Below are positions 44,102 through 51,740 of a stretch of 64,000 nucleotides of DNA, piece after piece. Position 1 is the first letter of the stretch. Every line of letters begins with the position of its first letter. Made by a program: the position numbers and the translations under genes. The stretch is taken from assembly GCF_003076755.1 (NCBI RefSeq), contig NZ_QDKM01000004.1, positions 310,001-374,000 of the forward strand, given 5' to 3'. Source of the DNA: Pararhodobacter oceanensis (GTDB taxonomy: Bacteria; Pseudomonadota; Alphaproteobacteria; Rhodobacterales; Rhodobacteraceae). The notes beneath the pieces are model-generated. The model saw only the letters and a program-made list of their open reading frames with translations. It had not been told where the DNA came from and made no database searches.

Positions 44102-45763
44102 TTACTCAGCCGCTTGCTCGGCGGGCATGACCGTCGAGGGCACGCCATTGGCCATCCGGCGGGTGTCGTTGAACACCGCTTTGAGCAAGGAGACGCACAT
44201 CAGAGCCATCACCACGCTGAACGGCAATGCTCCGATCACCATCGCGGTCTGGATCGCGCCGATGCCACCGATCAGCAGCAAGGCTGCGACCACGCCGCCC
44301 ACGGCAACGCCCCAGAAGATGATATGCGGACGTGCTTTCGGCCCCTCGTAGCCACCGGCGTTGATCGTGTTCACCACCAGCACCGCGGAATCCGCCGAGG
44401 TCACCAGATAGGTCATCAGCAAGACCACAATCAGCGCCGCCATCAGCCAGCTCAGAAAGGCCGAGGGGATCAGCACATCCATCATCGCAAAGATCTTGCC
44501 GCCATCGGTGGCGCCGGAGATCGCGCCCGCCGCCTCGCCGGTCATCTCGAGATGCATCGCCGTGCCACCTGCCAGCGAGAACCAAACACAGGCGATCAGC
44601 GAGGGCACCGCAACCACACCGATGACGAATTCACGCACCGTGCGGCCTTTGGAGATCCGCGCCAGAAACAGGCCGACGAAAGGCGCAAAGGCAATCCACC
44701 ATGCCCAGTAGAACACCGTCCAGCCGCCCTGCCAGCCGACCAGCGCATCGCCGGTCTCGGTGCCGCCTTCATAGACGGTGAACAGCAGCGCAGGCAGATC
44801 GAGGATATAGACCCAGAGCCCTTGGAACAGCGAGGTCAGGCCAAAGGTTGTTGCGCCGAAGACCAGCAGGAAGGCCAGCACAAAGAACGAGAGCACCATA
44901 TTGATGTTCGACAGCCATTTGATCCCGCGGCCAACGCCCGAGACCGCCGATAGGGTCGAGGCGCCCATGATCAGCACAATCGCCACGATGATCCCCGCCG
45001 CCGAGGGCGTGCCATCGGCCAGCGTCAGATAGCCGCCCAGACCAATGCGGCTGAGCCCGTCGACCAACTGGTTGACGCCAAAGCCGAGGGCCTGCGCAAC
45101 GCCAAACACCGTCGCCACCACCGCGAAAACGTCGATCGCATGGCCGAGCGGACCCGAAAGATGGCGCCCGAACAGCGATACCAGCGACGAGCGCATGGTC
45201 ATCGGCAGACCGCGCCGGTAGGTGAAATAGGCCAGACAGAGACCGGCCACCGCATAGGTCGCCCAAGCGGAAATGCCCCAATGCAGGAACGACCACTTGA
45301 AGGCGTTGGTGATATTATCCGCCCCGCCGGAACTGGCCAGCCCGAGCAGAACATCGGGGTTGTTGTTGAAATTATACGACGGTTCGGCCACCGCCCAAGT
45401 CAGCATGCCGACCCCGATCCCGGCGCCGAACATCATCGAATACCACGAGAAGCTGGAAAACTCGGGCGTGTCACCCGCTAGACCCAGCTTCAGCCGCCCC
45501 GAGGCGGGCCAGAGCGCGAGAATGCCGCATACCACGACAAAAGCGCCCATGACATAGATATACCATGTGGCAAAGCTCGACAGGATATAGCCGTTGATCG
45601 CGGCCAGAACCCGACCGGCTTCTTCGGGATAGGCGACCGCCCAGATCACCACGATGGCGATGATCATCGTCGAGGTCATGGTCACAGCACGCGAAAAACC
45701 GTTGTAGAACCCTTTGTCATGGGTCGGTATCGGCAGATGCAATAGCGGAGGTTTCTTAGACAT
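44102..45763 (-). CDS. BCCT-family transporter (betaine/carnitine/choline or sulfonium type)
   Basis: 553 residues, 12 predicted helices. MMFGAGIGVGMLTWAVAEPSYNF and GWTVFYWAWWIAFAPFVGLFLARISKGRTVREFV are the signature BCCT blocks; the WxxWWIAF stretch lines the aromatic substrate box. BCCT carriers import quaternary ammonium or sulfonium compounds such as glycine betaine, carnitine, choline or DMSP with Na+ or H+. The C-terminus is short, without the osmosensing tail of BetP, which fits a nutrient importer. It lies between the hydrolase gene and the aldehyde dehydrogenase gene on the same strand. Confidence 0.93.
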   Translation of the reverse strand: MSKKPPLLHLPIPTHDKGFYNGFSRAVTMTSTMIIAIVVIWAVAYPEEAGRVLAAINGYILSSFATWYIYVMGAFVVVCGILALWPASGRLKLGLAGDTPEFSSFSWYSMMFGAGIGVGMLTWAVAEPSYNFNNNPDVLLGLASSGGADNITNAFKWSFLHWGISAWATYAVAGLCLAYFTYRRGLPMTMRSSLVSLFGRHLSGPLGHAIDVFAVVATVFGVAQALGFGVNQLVDGLSRIGLGGYLTLADGTPSAAGIIVAIVLIMGASTLSAVSGVGRGIKWLSNINMVLSFFVLAFLLVFGATTFGLTSLFQGLWVYILDLPALLFTVYEGGTETGDALVGWQGGWTVFYWAWWIAFAPFVGLFLARISKGRTVREFVIGVVAVPSLIACVWFSLAGGTAMHLEMTGEAAGAISGATDGGKIFAMMDVLIPSAFLSWLMAALIVVLLMTYLVTSADSAVLVVNTINAGGYEGPKARPHIIFWGVAVGGVVAALLLIGGIGAIQTAMVIGALPFSVVMALMCVSLLKAVFNDTRRMANGVPSTVMPAEQAAE

Positions 45764-45820
45764 GATTTGGTCCCTGTTGCAGTTTGTTATTCTTATTTTT
45801 GGGTTGAGGCGACCCCTTCC

Positions 45821-45844
45821 GGGCGCGCCGCAAGACGCGCCCGA
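45821..45844. repeat. GC-rich stem-loop downstream of the hydrolase/SnoaL gene
   Basis: CGGGCGCG (45821-45828) and CGCGCCCG (45837-45844) form an 8-bp stem with an 8-base loop in the 145-base gap before the BCCT gene. There is no adjacent T-run on the minus strand; partial termination or mRNA end protection is possible. Confidence 0.45.
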
Positions 45845-45908
45845 GAGTGGCCGGTGACATCTGACGGCGCGATACGCGACCTGTCAGCAATTGGATTTCA
45901 GTGGAAAA

Positions 45909-47195
45909 TCAGGTGTTTCGGATTTTGTAATAGGTATCTTTGTAGACCATCTTGCCGTCTTTGAAGGTCATGATGTCGATGCTCTGATACTCTTCTTTGG
46001 TGCCGTCCTTATGGGTCGCGGTGCGCAGATATTCGCAATAGGCTTTGTCGCCCGCGATCCGGCAATCGAGGGTTTTCCAATGGACGTTCTCGACCTTGTC
46101 GAACAGCCCCTTGAACACGCCGCGCACGGTCTCGGCGCCCTCAAAGCGCACACCATATGCCTCGGGGCCAGCGGCGTGGTCAAAGACGATATTGTCGTCG
46201 ATATAGGCCATCACCGCATCGACATCATTGGCGTTGAAGGCATCGCCCACGGCGTCAACGAATTCGCGGGTAAGTTCGGTCATTGTCTGGTCTTTCATAG
46301 TCGGGTCTTTCCTGTTGAGGCCAAGCATGGCGCAGGTTTTGTGAAAGAAATCGCTGGCCGGATCGGCCAAGGTGTTGAGTTCGTCGAAATGGTCCACATC
46401 GGGCACCACATAGACGTCAATGCGGCGCGCCTCGGTGGCGTATTTCTCGGCGTAGATACGAGCCTGACGGTGGAACTCGTCGGTTTCCTTGCCGCCCACC
46501 ACCACCAGTTGCGGGGCATTGGTTAGCGGCGGGTGCTGGGTCATCGGGCTTTCGCGCTCGGCCTCTGCGGCATCCATGCGCAGCGCCGCGTTGAGCGCCT
46601 CGGTCAGCCGCACCGGCTCGAGATAGCTGAGCGGCGAGACCGGCACGCCGGTTTTCACCAGATCAGCGGGCAGATCGGCGCCATAGGCGGGCCAATCCGT
46701 CGCCATCATCATCTGCGTCAGATGACCGCCCGCCGAATGCCCCATCACCGTCAGCCGCTCGCGGTTGACGCCCAGTTCCGCCGCATGGCGGTAGACAAAG
46801 GCGACCCCCTCGCGGATTTCAGCGGAGATATGGGTGATGGTGACCTCGGGGCAAAGATCATAGCCCAAGAGCACCACATTCACGCCCGCCGCGATGAACG
46901 GCTCGGCGATAAAACTGTAGACGGATTTGTCGCCGCGCTGCCAATAGCCGCCGTGGATAAACACCAAAGTCGGGGCCTGCGCATCGCCACAATGGAACAC
47001 ATCAAGCAGTTGCTTGGGCCCGTTGCCATAGCGCACGTCCAGTTTGCAGGCGCGGGCCTCGCGAGTGGCGGCGCTGCGCGCGATCCAGTCAGGGACTACG
47101 GTTTCTTCATAATTCGGACGTCCGGCGCGCAGGTTATACTGCGCGTCAAACTCCGCGGGCGAAAAGCGCTGGTGATAGTTCAAAGCGTCGCTCAT
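45909..47195 (-). CDS. Alpha/beta hydrolase fused to a SnoaL-like (NTF2-fold) domain
   Basis: 428 residues. Residues 1-295 are an alpha/beta hydrolase of the BD-FAE/kynurenine-formamidase type: oxyanion motif HGGYW (81-85), nucleophile elbow GHSAGG (Ser154), and PDVDHFDEL supplying the His. Residues 300-428 form a SnoaL-like NTF2-fold domain (TREFVDAVGDAFNANDVDAVMAYIDDNIVFDHAAGPEAYGVRFEGAETVRGVFKG). The join contains ATG at 46298 preceded by CAGGAAAG, a good internal ribosome site, so the second domain could also be made separately. ATG 47195 overlaps the flavin reductase stop by four bases. Likely role: hydrolysing an ester or amide made in the LLM pathway. Confidence 0.87.
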   Translation of the reverse strand: MSDALNYHQRFSPAEFDAQYNLRAGRPNYEETVVPDWIARSAATREARACKLDVRYGNGPKQLLDVFHCGDAQAPTLVFIHGGYWQRGDKSVYSFIAEPFIAAGVNVVLLGYDLCPEVTITHISAEIREGVAFVYRHAAELGVNRERLTVMGHSAGGHLTQMMMATDWPAYGADLPADLVKTGVPVSPLSYLEPVRLTEALNAALRMDAAEAERESPMTQHPPLTNAPQLVVVGGKETDEFHRQARIYAEKYATEARRIDVYVVPDVDHFDELNTLADPASDFFHKTCAMLGLNRKDPTMKDQTMTELTREFVDAVGDAFNANDVDAVMAYIDDNIVFDHAAGPEAYGVRFEGAETVRGVFKGLFDKVENVHWKTLDCRIAGDKAYCEYLRTATHKDGTKEEYQSIDIMTFKDGKMVYKDTYYKIRNT

Positions 47196-47686
47196 GCTTG
47201 CACCTGTGCTGGCTCTTGCGGTTGGGCGGCGAAAAACACGCCGCGGCAATAGGTCAGCGGCGGGTTGGCGGTATGGGTGTAATGCACCACTCGGCCCAGA
47301 AGGATCTCGTGATCGCCCGCATCCACACGCTCATGGACCACGCAGTCCAGACAGGCGGCGGCTTCGGGGAACAGCGGCGCGCCCTCGCCCTGCCGCTGCC
47401 ACGGCGTGCCGGCAAAGCGGTTCTCGGTGTTGCTGGCGAAATGCATCGCCAGATCGCGCTGTTCGTCGGCCAGAATGTTGACCGCGAATGTCGAGGCCTT
47501 GGCCAGCGTCGGAAACACCCGCCCGTTTTTGGCCACGCAAACCGAGATTATCGGCGGGTCCAGCGACACCGAGGTAAAGGAATTTGCGGTCAGCCCCCAA
47601 GGCTCGCCTTGCTCGTCAAAGGCGGTGACGATGGTCACACCGGTCGGAAACGAGCCGAGCGCGCGGCGATAATCTTTCACGTCCAT
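47192..47686 (-). CDS. Flavin reductase (HpaC/RutF-like), partner of the LLM monooxygenase
   Basis: 164 residues. DYRRALGSFPTGVTIVTAFDEQG, LTANSFTSVSLDPPIISVCVAK and NILADEQRDLAMHFAS are the FMN-binding blocks of the split-barrel flavin reductase family. It uses NAD(P)H to supply reduced FMN or FAD to a two-component monooxygenase, here most likely the LLM protein two genes upstream. One base separates it from the GST gene and it overlaps the hydrolase start, so it is an internal operon member. Confidence 0.92.
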   Translation of the reverse strand: MDVKDYRRALGSFPTGVTIVTAFDEQGEPWGLTANSFTSVSLDPPIISVCVAKNGRVFPTLAKASTFAVNILADEQRDLAMHFASNTENRFAGTPWQRQGEGAPLFPEAAACLDCVVHERVDAGDHEILLGRVVHYTHTANPPLTYCRGVFFAAQPQEPAQVQA

Positions 47687-47687
47687 C

Positions 47688-48365
47688 TCAAATCACTCCT
47701 TCCGCAGCGCTGGCTTTTTCCAGTGCCTGCCAGTCGTCGGGGTTTCTGCCGAAAAACCGCATCACATGCGCCTGATAGGCGGGACGCGCGCTGAGCCGTT
47801 GATACCAAGCCTCAACATGCGGCAGCGACGGGCGCTCGACCTCGATGTTGAAGAACCGGTAGGCGATACAGCCCAAGGGAATATCCCCCATGGTGAAGTG
47901 ATCGCCCGCCACATAGGCCTGCTCTGCCAGATGCGCGTCGAGAATGCGCAGGGCTGCAACGCTGGCATCACGCAGCTCGGCGATCTTCGCCGGATCGCGG
48001 TCCTCGGGCTGGCAGCGCACGGTGGCAAAGAACAGCTGGATCACCGGCGGGAAGGCAATCGAGGCGCTCCAGTCCATCCATTGCTCGGCCACCGCGCGTT
48101 GTTGCAGATCACGCGGATAAAGCGTGCCTTCGCCGTAGCGGCTGCACAAATAGCGCACGATGGTCAGGCTCTCCCAGAGCGGGAAATCACCGTCGCGGAT
48201 CGCGGGGATCATTTTATTCGGGTTGATCTTGGCAAACTCGTCGGTATCGAGCTTGCCAAAGCTGCCACCGGCGAGCTGCAACTGGTAGTCCAGTTGCAAC
48301 TCGTTGGCCGTCCAGATCACTGGAATCACATTCGAGGAATAGGGCCGCCCCCAGATCTCAAGCAT
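47688..48365 (-). CDS. Glutathione S-transferase
   Basis: 225 residues. An N-terminal thioredoxin-fold half (MLEIWGRPYSSNVIPVIWTANELQLDYQL, then NPNKMIPAIRDGDFPLWESLTIVRYL with the ES glutathione-binding pair) is followed by a helical C-terminal half (VAGDHFTMGDIPLGCIAYRFF). The motif SSNVIPVIW is close to the Ser-type GSTs of the theta-like/bacterial group. It may add or remove glutathione on an electrophilic intermediate. ATG 48365 overlaps the end of the LLM gene by eight bases. Confidence 0.9.
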   Translation of the reverse strand: MLEIWGRPYSSNVIPVIWTANELQLDYQLQLAGGSFGKLDTDEFAKINPNKMIPAIRDGDFPLWESLTIVRYLCSRYGEGTLYPRDLQQRAVAEQWMDWSASIAFPPVIQLFFATVRCQPEDRDPAKIAELRDASVAALRILDAHLAEQAYVAGDHFTMGDIPLGCIAYRFFNIEVERPSLPHVEAWYQRLSARPAYQAHVMRFFGRNPDDWQALEKASAAEGVI

Positions 48366-49548
48366 CGACCAGCTCCCGCTTCTGCGCGATCGACTGGGTG
48401 CCAAAACGCGGCACCACATGCTCGAACAGCCGGTTCCAGCTGGCGAGGATCTTCTCGTAGGGAACGCCGGTGTATTGCTGCATCAGCATCAGATGGTCGA
48501 GCCCGATGGTCTCCTGCTTTTCGGCGAATTTATCGGCGACGAACTCGGCGTCACCGACCACGATGATCCCGCGCTTGTTGAGGAAATCGAACCAATCCAT
48601 GCCCTCGTCTTCGGGGGTCATCTCTTCGCCGATATCCAGATAGCCGCGCTTGGTCCATTCGCCAGCCGGACGCGAGCCGCCGAGGAATTCATAATAGGCG
48701 TTGATGCTCGGGCGGATCGTGTCGATCGCCTCTTGCATGCTTTCGCCGACATAGACCGCGGTGCAGACGCCGACGCCTTCGCCCAGCGGCACCTCGCGCC
48801 CCTCGCGCTTGCCCAAAGCCTCGCGATAGGCTTCCCAGCAGGCCAGCGTGCTTTTCGGCCCCGCCGACATCGAGATCACGCCCCAGCCTTTTTCACCGGC
48901 CAGTTTGAAGGTCGGCGGCGCGTTCGACATCAGCCAGACCGGCGGATGGCCGGGCGTATAGGGCCGCGGATGCACATACATCGCTTTATATTCGCCGTCC
49001 TCGTCGTGATAACGCGGATCGAGCGGCTCGAAGAAACGGTTGGTTTCCTTCCAGCCCGGCACCGGGAACTGATAGAATTCGCCCTTATGGGTGAAGGCCT
49101 CATTGGTCCAGGCCTTGAGGATGATCTCCAGCGATTCCTGATAGAGCCGCATCACCTTGCCGTTGTCGCGGCGGTCAGCGTCGATGTTGAACTGGATCGT
49201 CGAACGCTCGTTGATGCCTTTGGCAACGCCGAAATCCACCCGCCCGAGGGTCATATTGTCCAGCATCGCGACATCTTCGGCGACGCGCAGCGGATGCCAG
49301 TCGGGCAGAATGATCGGCGCCGTGCCAACCCGCAGCTTTTTGCAATGCGCGGCGACATGGGTGCCCATCTGAATCGGGTTGGGCGGCGCATTCATGTAAC
49401 CGTTATGCGCAAAATGGTGCTCGGTGAACCACGCGGTGGTGAATCCGGCCTGCTCGGCAAGCGAGCATTGTTCCAGAATCATCTCCAGCGTGCGGGTCCA
49501 CGGAATGGTTTTGCCAGGGCTGAAATTGGCAATCAGATCAAATCGCAA
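48358..49548 (-). CDS. Bacterial luciferase-like (LLM) flavin-dependent monooxygenase
   Basis: 396 residues, a TIM-barrel LLM protein. RFDLIANFSPG, TAWFTEHHFAHNGYMNAPPNPIQMG, VGTAPIILPDWHPLRVAEDVAMLDNMTLGRVDFGVAKG and PPVWLMSNAPPTFKLAGEKGWGVISM are the family blocks; EHHF is the luciferase-like catalytic segment. With reduced flavin and O2 it inserts oxygen into a C-S, C-N or carbonyl-adjacent bond; exact substrate unknown. Start chosen as TTG 49548 because GGAGGA lies five bases upstream and gives the family N-terminus MRFDL; an ATG at 49560 is the alternative. First gene of the GST/flavin reductase/hydrolase operon. Confidence 0.9.
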   Translation of the reverse strand: MRFDLIANFSPGKTIPWTRTLEMILEQCSLAEQAGFTTAWFTEHHFAHNGYMNAPPNPIQMGTHVAAHCKKLRVGTAPIILPDWHPLRVAEDVAMLDNMTLGRVDFGVAKGINERSTIQFNIDADRRDNGKVMRLYQESLEIILKAWTNEAFTHKGEFYQFPVPGWKETNRFFEPLDPRYHDEDGEYKAMYVHPRPYTPGHPPVWLMSNAPPTFKLAGEKGWGVISMSAGPKSTLACWEAYREALGKREGREVPLGEGVGVCTAVYVGESMQEAIDTIRPSINAYYEFLGGSRPAGEWTKRGYLDIGEEMTPEDEGMDWFDFLNKRGIIVVGDAEFVADKFAEKQETIGLDHLMLMQQYTGVPYEKILASWNRLFEHVVPRFGTQSIAQKRELVDA

Positions 49549-49891
49549 TGTATCCTCCATGAAGTTGAATTTTTGAATCATCTTCAACTTGGTTGATTTT
49601 ATTGCGACAATTCAACTGCATTGCAATACAAAAGATGCATCAATGATGAAAGAATTTTATGTGTTTGTTTTCAGTATGTTGGCTCGGTTTTTTGATGCAC
49701 TTTCTGCACCCGCATTCATCGCTGCACTGCGGCGCGAGAAAGGAAAACACCCGATTCCGACCCGTGCCCAGCTCCCGCCTCACGACCATCGCGCCGGTGC
49801 GGCAAGGCCGGTTTTGCAGCCGCAGAATTGTCGCGTCACCGAACACACTCACCGATTGAATCTGGGTGCCAAAAACCGCTAAATACGCCGC
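49549..49891. other. Divergent intergenic region LLM operon / XRE-cupin regulator
   Basis: 343 bases, clearly AT-richer than the genes on either side (especially 49555-49710). It contains the AAGTTGAA/TTCAACTT palindrome and a GATGCATC palindrome near 49632. Short open frames here have no ribosome site or recognisable product. Both operon promoters must be inside it. Confidence 0.55.
49562..49590. promoter_or_regulatory. Palindrome AAGTTGAA-N13-TTCAACTT upstream of the LLM operon
   Basis: A perfect 8-bp inverted repeat with a 13-base spacer, starting 14 bases upstream of the LLM start. It lies in AT-rich divergent DNA between this operon and the XRE-cupin regulator gene at 49892, which is its most likely reader. 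Confidence 0.55.
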
Positions 49892-50518
49892 ATGAGCACA
49901 GCAGACACAAAAGCCGACGCCGAGCGTCTTGGCGCCGAAATCCGCGAAGTTCGCAAGGCGCGCGGCATGACGTTGAAGGACCTCAGCGCGCAGCTTTCCT
50001 GTTCGGCGGCCTATCTGAGCCGTATCGAATTGGGCACGGCGCGGGTCTCGAAGGCGCTGCTTGACGAGATCAGCGCAGCGCTACAGGTCGATGCGGATTG
50101 GTTCTTTCCCAAACGGCCCGGTGCCGGACCTTTGGAATCACGCCATGTGGTGCGCGCCGAAAACCGGCGGCCTTTGTCCGGCATGTATACCCGCTCCAAA
50201 GAGGAATTGGGTTTTGAGGACGCGCTGCTGTCTTCGACCCTCTCAGGCCAATGCTATCTGATCCTCTCGCGCTTCCCCCCCTGCGAGGGGGCGCCACCCG
50301 AGCCGCCGGAACCTCTCGAAGGCTATGCCTTTGAAGGTGAGCAACACGCCATCGTGCTCAGTGGCGAGGTCGAATTGCGCCTCGGTGATGAGGTGATCGT
50401 CTTGCGCGCCGGTGATAGTTTCTCCTATCCGGCCACCATCGCCCACCGCTTCCGCAACCGCCGCTCCGAAGAAGCAACCATGGTCTGGGCCATGTCTCCG
50501 GTCCGCATCACCTGGTGA
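49892..50518 (+). CDS. XRE-family regulator with C-terminal cupin sensor domain
   Basis: 208 residues. XRE helix-turn-helix at about 12-68 (LGAEIREVRKARGMTLKDLSAQLSCSAAYLSRIELGTARVSKALLDEISAALQV), then a cupin at about 115-205 (GYAFEGEQHAIVLSGEVELRLGDEVIVLRAGDSFSYPATIAHRFRN). This is the PuuR-like design, where a small molecule bound in the cupin controls DNA binding, often for amine or solute catabolism. It is divergent from the LLM operon. Confidence 0.9.
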   Translation: MSTADTKADAERLGAEIREVRKARGMTLKDLSAQLSCSAAYLSRIELGTARVSKALLDEISAALQVDADWFFPKRPGAGPLESRHVVRAENRRPLSGMYTRSKEELGFEDALLSSTLSGQCYLILSRFPPCEGAPPEPPEPLEGYAFEGEQHAIVLSGEVELRLGDEVIVLRAGDSFSYPATIAHRFRNRRSEEATMVWAMSPVRITW

Positions 50519-50661
50519 GCTAGAAATATCCGCTGCGATCAGCTCGGGGAACTTGTTTCTAGCCTTGCCTCACCAACTGCGATTTTCTGCGCCTTGCGGG
50601 TGGCGACAGGATTGATTTCGCGAAACAAATCCAGACACCACCCCGCCAACAATCCTTGCAC

Positions 50662-51603
50662 TCAGACATAGCGCGCGATGGTCGGGTCGGCCTGTTGCGC
50701 GGCCTCGATCTCGGCGTCGAACAGGCTCAGGAATTCCTGCGCCGCCACCGACAAAGGCGCTTCGGGCGAGGAAATGATACGGATATCAAAGGGGATCGTG
50801 GCTTTGAGCGGGCGCACGATGATCCCGTGCGGCGCGTAGTGGCGGGCGGTGAACGGGTCGACAATCGCCACGCCGGTGCCTTCGCTGACCATCGCGCAGG
50901 CAGCTATCGACTGGTGCACAGTGATCCGCAGGCTTGGCTCAAGCGCGGCGTAGAGTTCCGCGCCCGAAGGGTGATGGGTCAGGAATTCGCGCTGCAGACC
51001 AATCACCGTCTCGCCCGCCAGATGCTCGGCGGTGATCACCTTATGACGCGCCAGCGGATGGCCCACGGGCAGCGCGCAAACGCAGCGGAACTGCCATTCG
51101 CGCTCGACCCGCACGGCGCTGGTCACCGCGCTCGGATCGACGATCCCCAGATCGGCAAAACGAGCGGTGACCAGATCGACAATCTGCCGCGACTGGCTGG
51201 TTTTGCACGAGACATGGATCTGCGGATGCGCCTGATTGAACCGGCGCAACACCCGCGGCGTGATCGAGATTGCCAGCGCAATAAACGAGCCCAGCCGCAA
51301 CTGCCCATGCGCCAGCGTGCGAATGTCATTCGCGGTATGCGCCAGCCGCTGCATGGTGTGAAAATACTTCTGGATCTCGTCATAAAACAGCATCGCTTCG
51401 GCGGTGGCGACCAGACGCCCTTTGCGGCGCTCGAACAGCGCGAAACCGATGCTGTCCTCAAGGCTACGCAGCAGGCGGCTGACGCTGGGTTGCGAGATAT
51501 GCATGAGGTTGGCGGCGGCGGTGACCGAGGCGGCTTCGACCACCGCTTTGAAGGCCTCAACCTGCCTCGGGCTGATCGTATCGCTGCGGCTTGGCTGGTC
51601 CAT
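50662..51603 (-). CDS. LysR-family regulator divergent from the AfuABC/Phn-type ABC operon
   Basis: 313 residues. HTH at about 10-70 (ISPRQVEAFKAVVEAASVTAAANLMHISQPSVSRLLRSLEDSIGFALFERRKGRL), then a LysR effector domain. ATG 51603 has GAGGA nine bases upstream; a GTG at 51609 is also in frame but too close to that site. The divergent region holds a 22-base palindrome 17 bases from this start. By position it regulates the ABC importer operon at 51741-56693. Confidence 0.9.
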   Translation of the reverse strand: MDQPSRSDTISPRQVEAFKAVVEAASVTAAANLMHISQPSVSRLLRSLEDSIGFALFERRKGRLVATAEAMLFYDEIQKYFHTMQRLAHTANDIRTLAHGQLRLGSFIALAISITPRVLRRFNQAHPQIHVSCKTSQSRQIVDLVTARFADLGIVDPSAVTSAVRVEREWQFRCVCALPVGHPLARHKVITAEHLAGETVIGLQREFLTHHPSGAELYAALEPSLRITVHQSIAACAMVSEGTGVAIVDPFTARHYAPHGIIVRPLKATIPFDIRIISSPEAPLSVAAQEFLSLFDAEIEAAQQADPTIARYV

Positions 51604-51619
51604 TTGCACGGTTCCTCCC

Positions 51620-51641
51620 CATCAAAGCTATAGCATTGATG
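51620..51641. promoter_or_regulatory. 22-base palindrome (20/22 symmetric), probable LysR operator
   Basis: CATCAA (51620-51625) and TTGATG (51636-51641) are perfect arms, and the centre GCTATAGC (51627-51634) is itself palindromic about the same axis; only one base pair breaks the symmetry. It sits between the LysR start at 51603 and the ABC promoter at 51666-51694. Confidence 0.62.
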
Positions 51642-51665
51642 AATGACTGACAGAAAAATTGCTCT

Positions 51666-51694
51666 TTGACTATATGGAATTTGCTTCCGATACT
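51666..51694 (+). promoter_or_regulatory. Sigma-70-like promoter of the ABC importer operon
   Basis: TTGACT (51666-51671) and GATACT (51689-51694) with a 17-base spacer. The implied start near 51701 leaves a 40-base leader with GGGAGGA before the ATG at 51741. The LysR palindrome is about 25 bases upstream of the -35, right for activation. Confidence 0.6.
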
Positions 51695-51740
51695 CCTGTG
51701 ACAAGAAACGCAAAACATAGAAAATCGGGAGGACAACATC

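Noticed and set aside
48418-49596. A 392-residue plus-strand open frame opposite the LLM monooxygenase
   Set aside because: The minus-strand protein has all LLM blocks; the plus frame is a codon-structure shadow without start signals.
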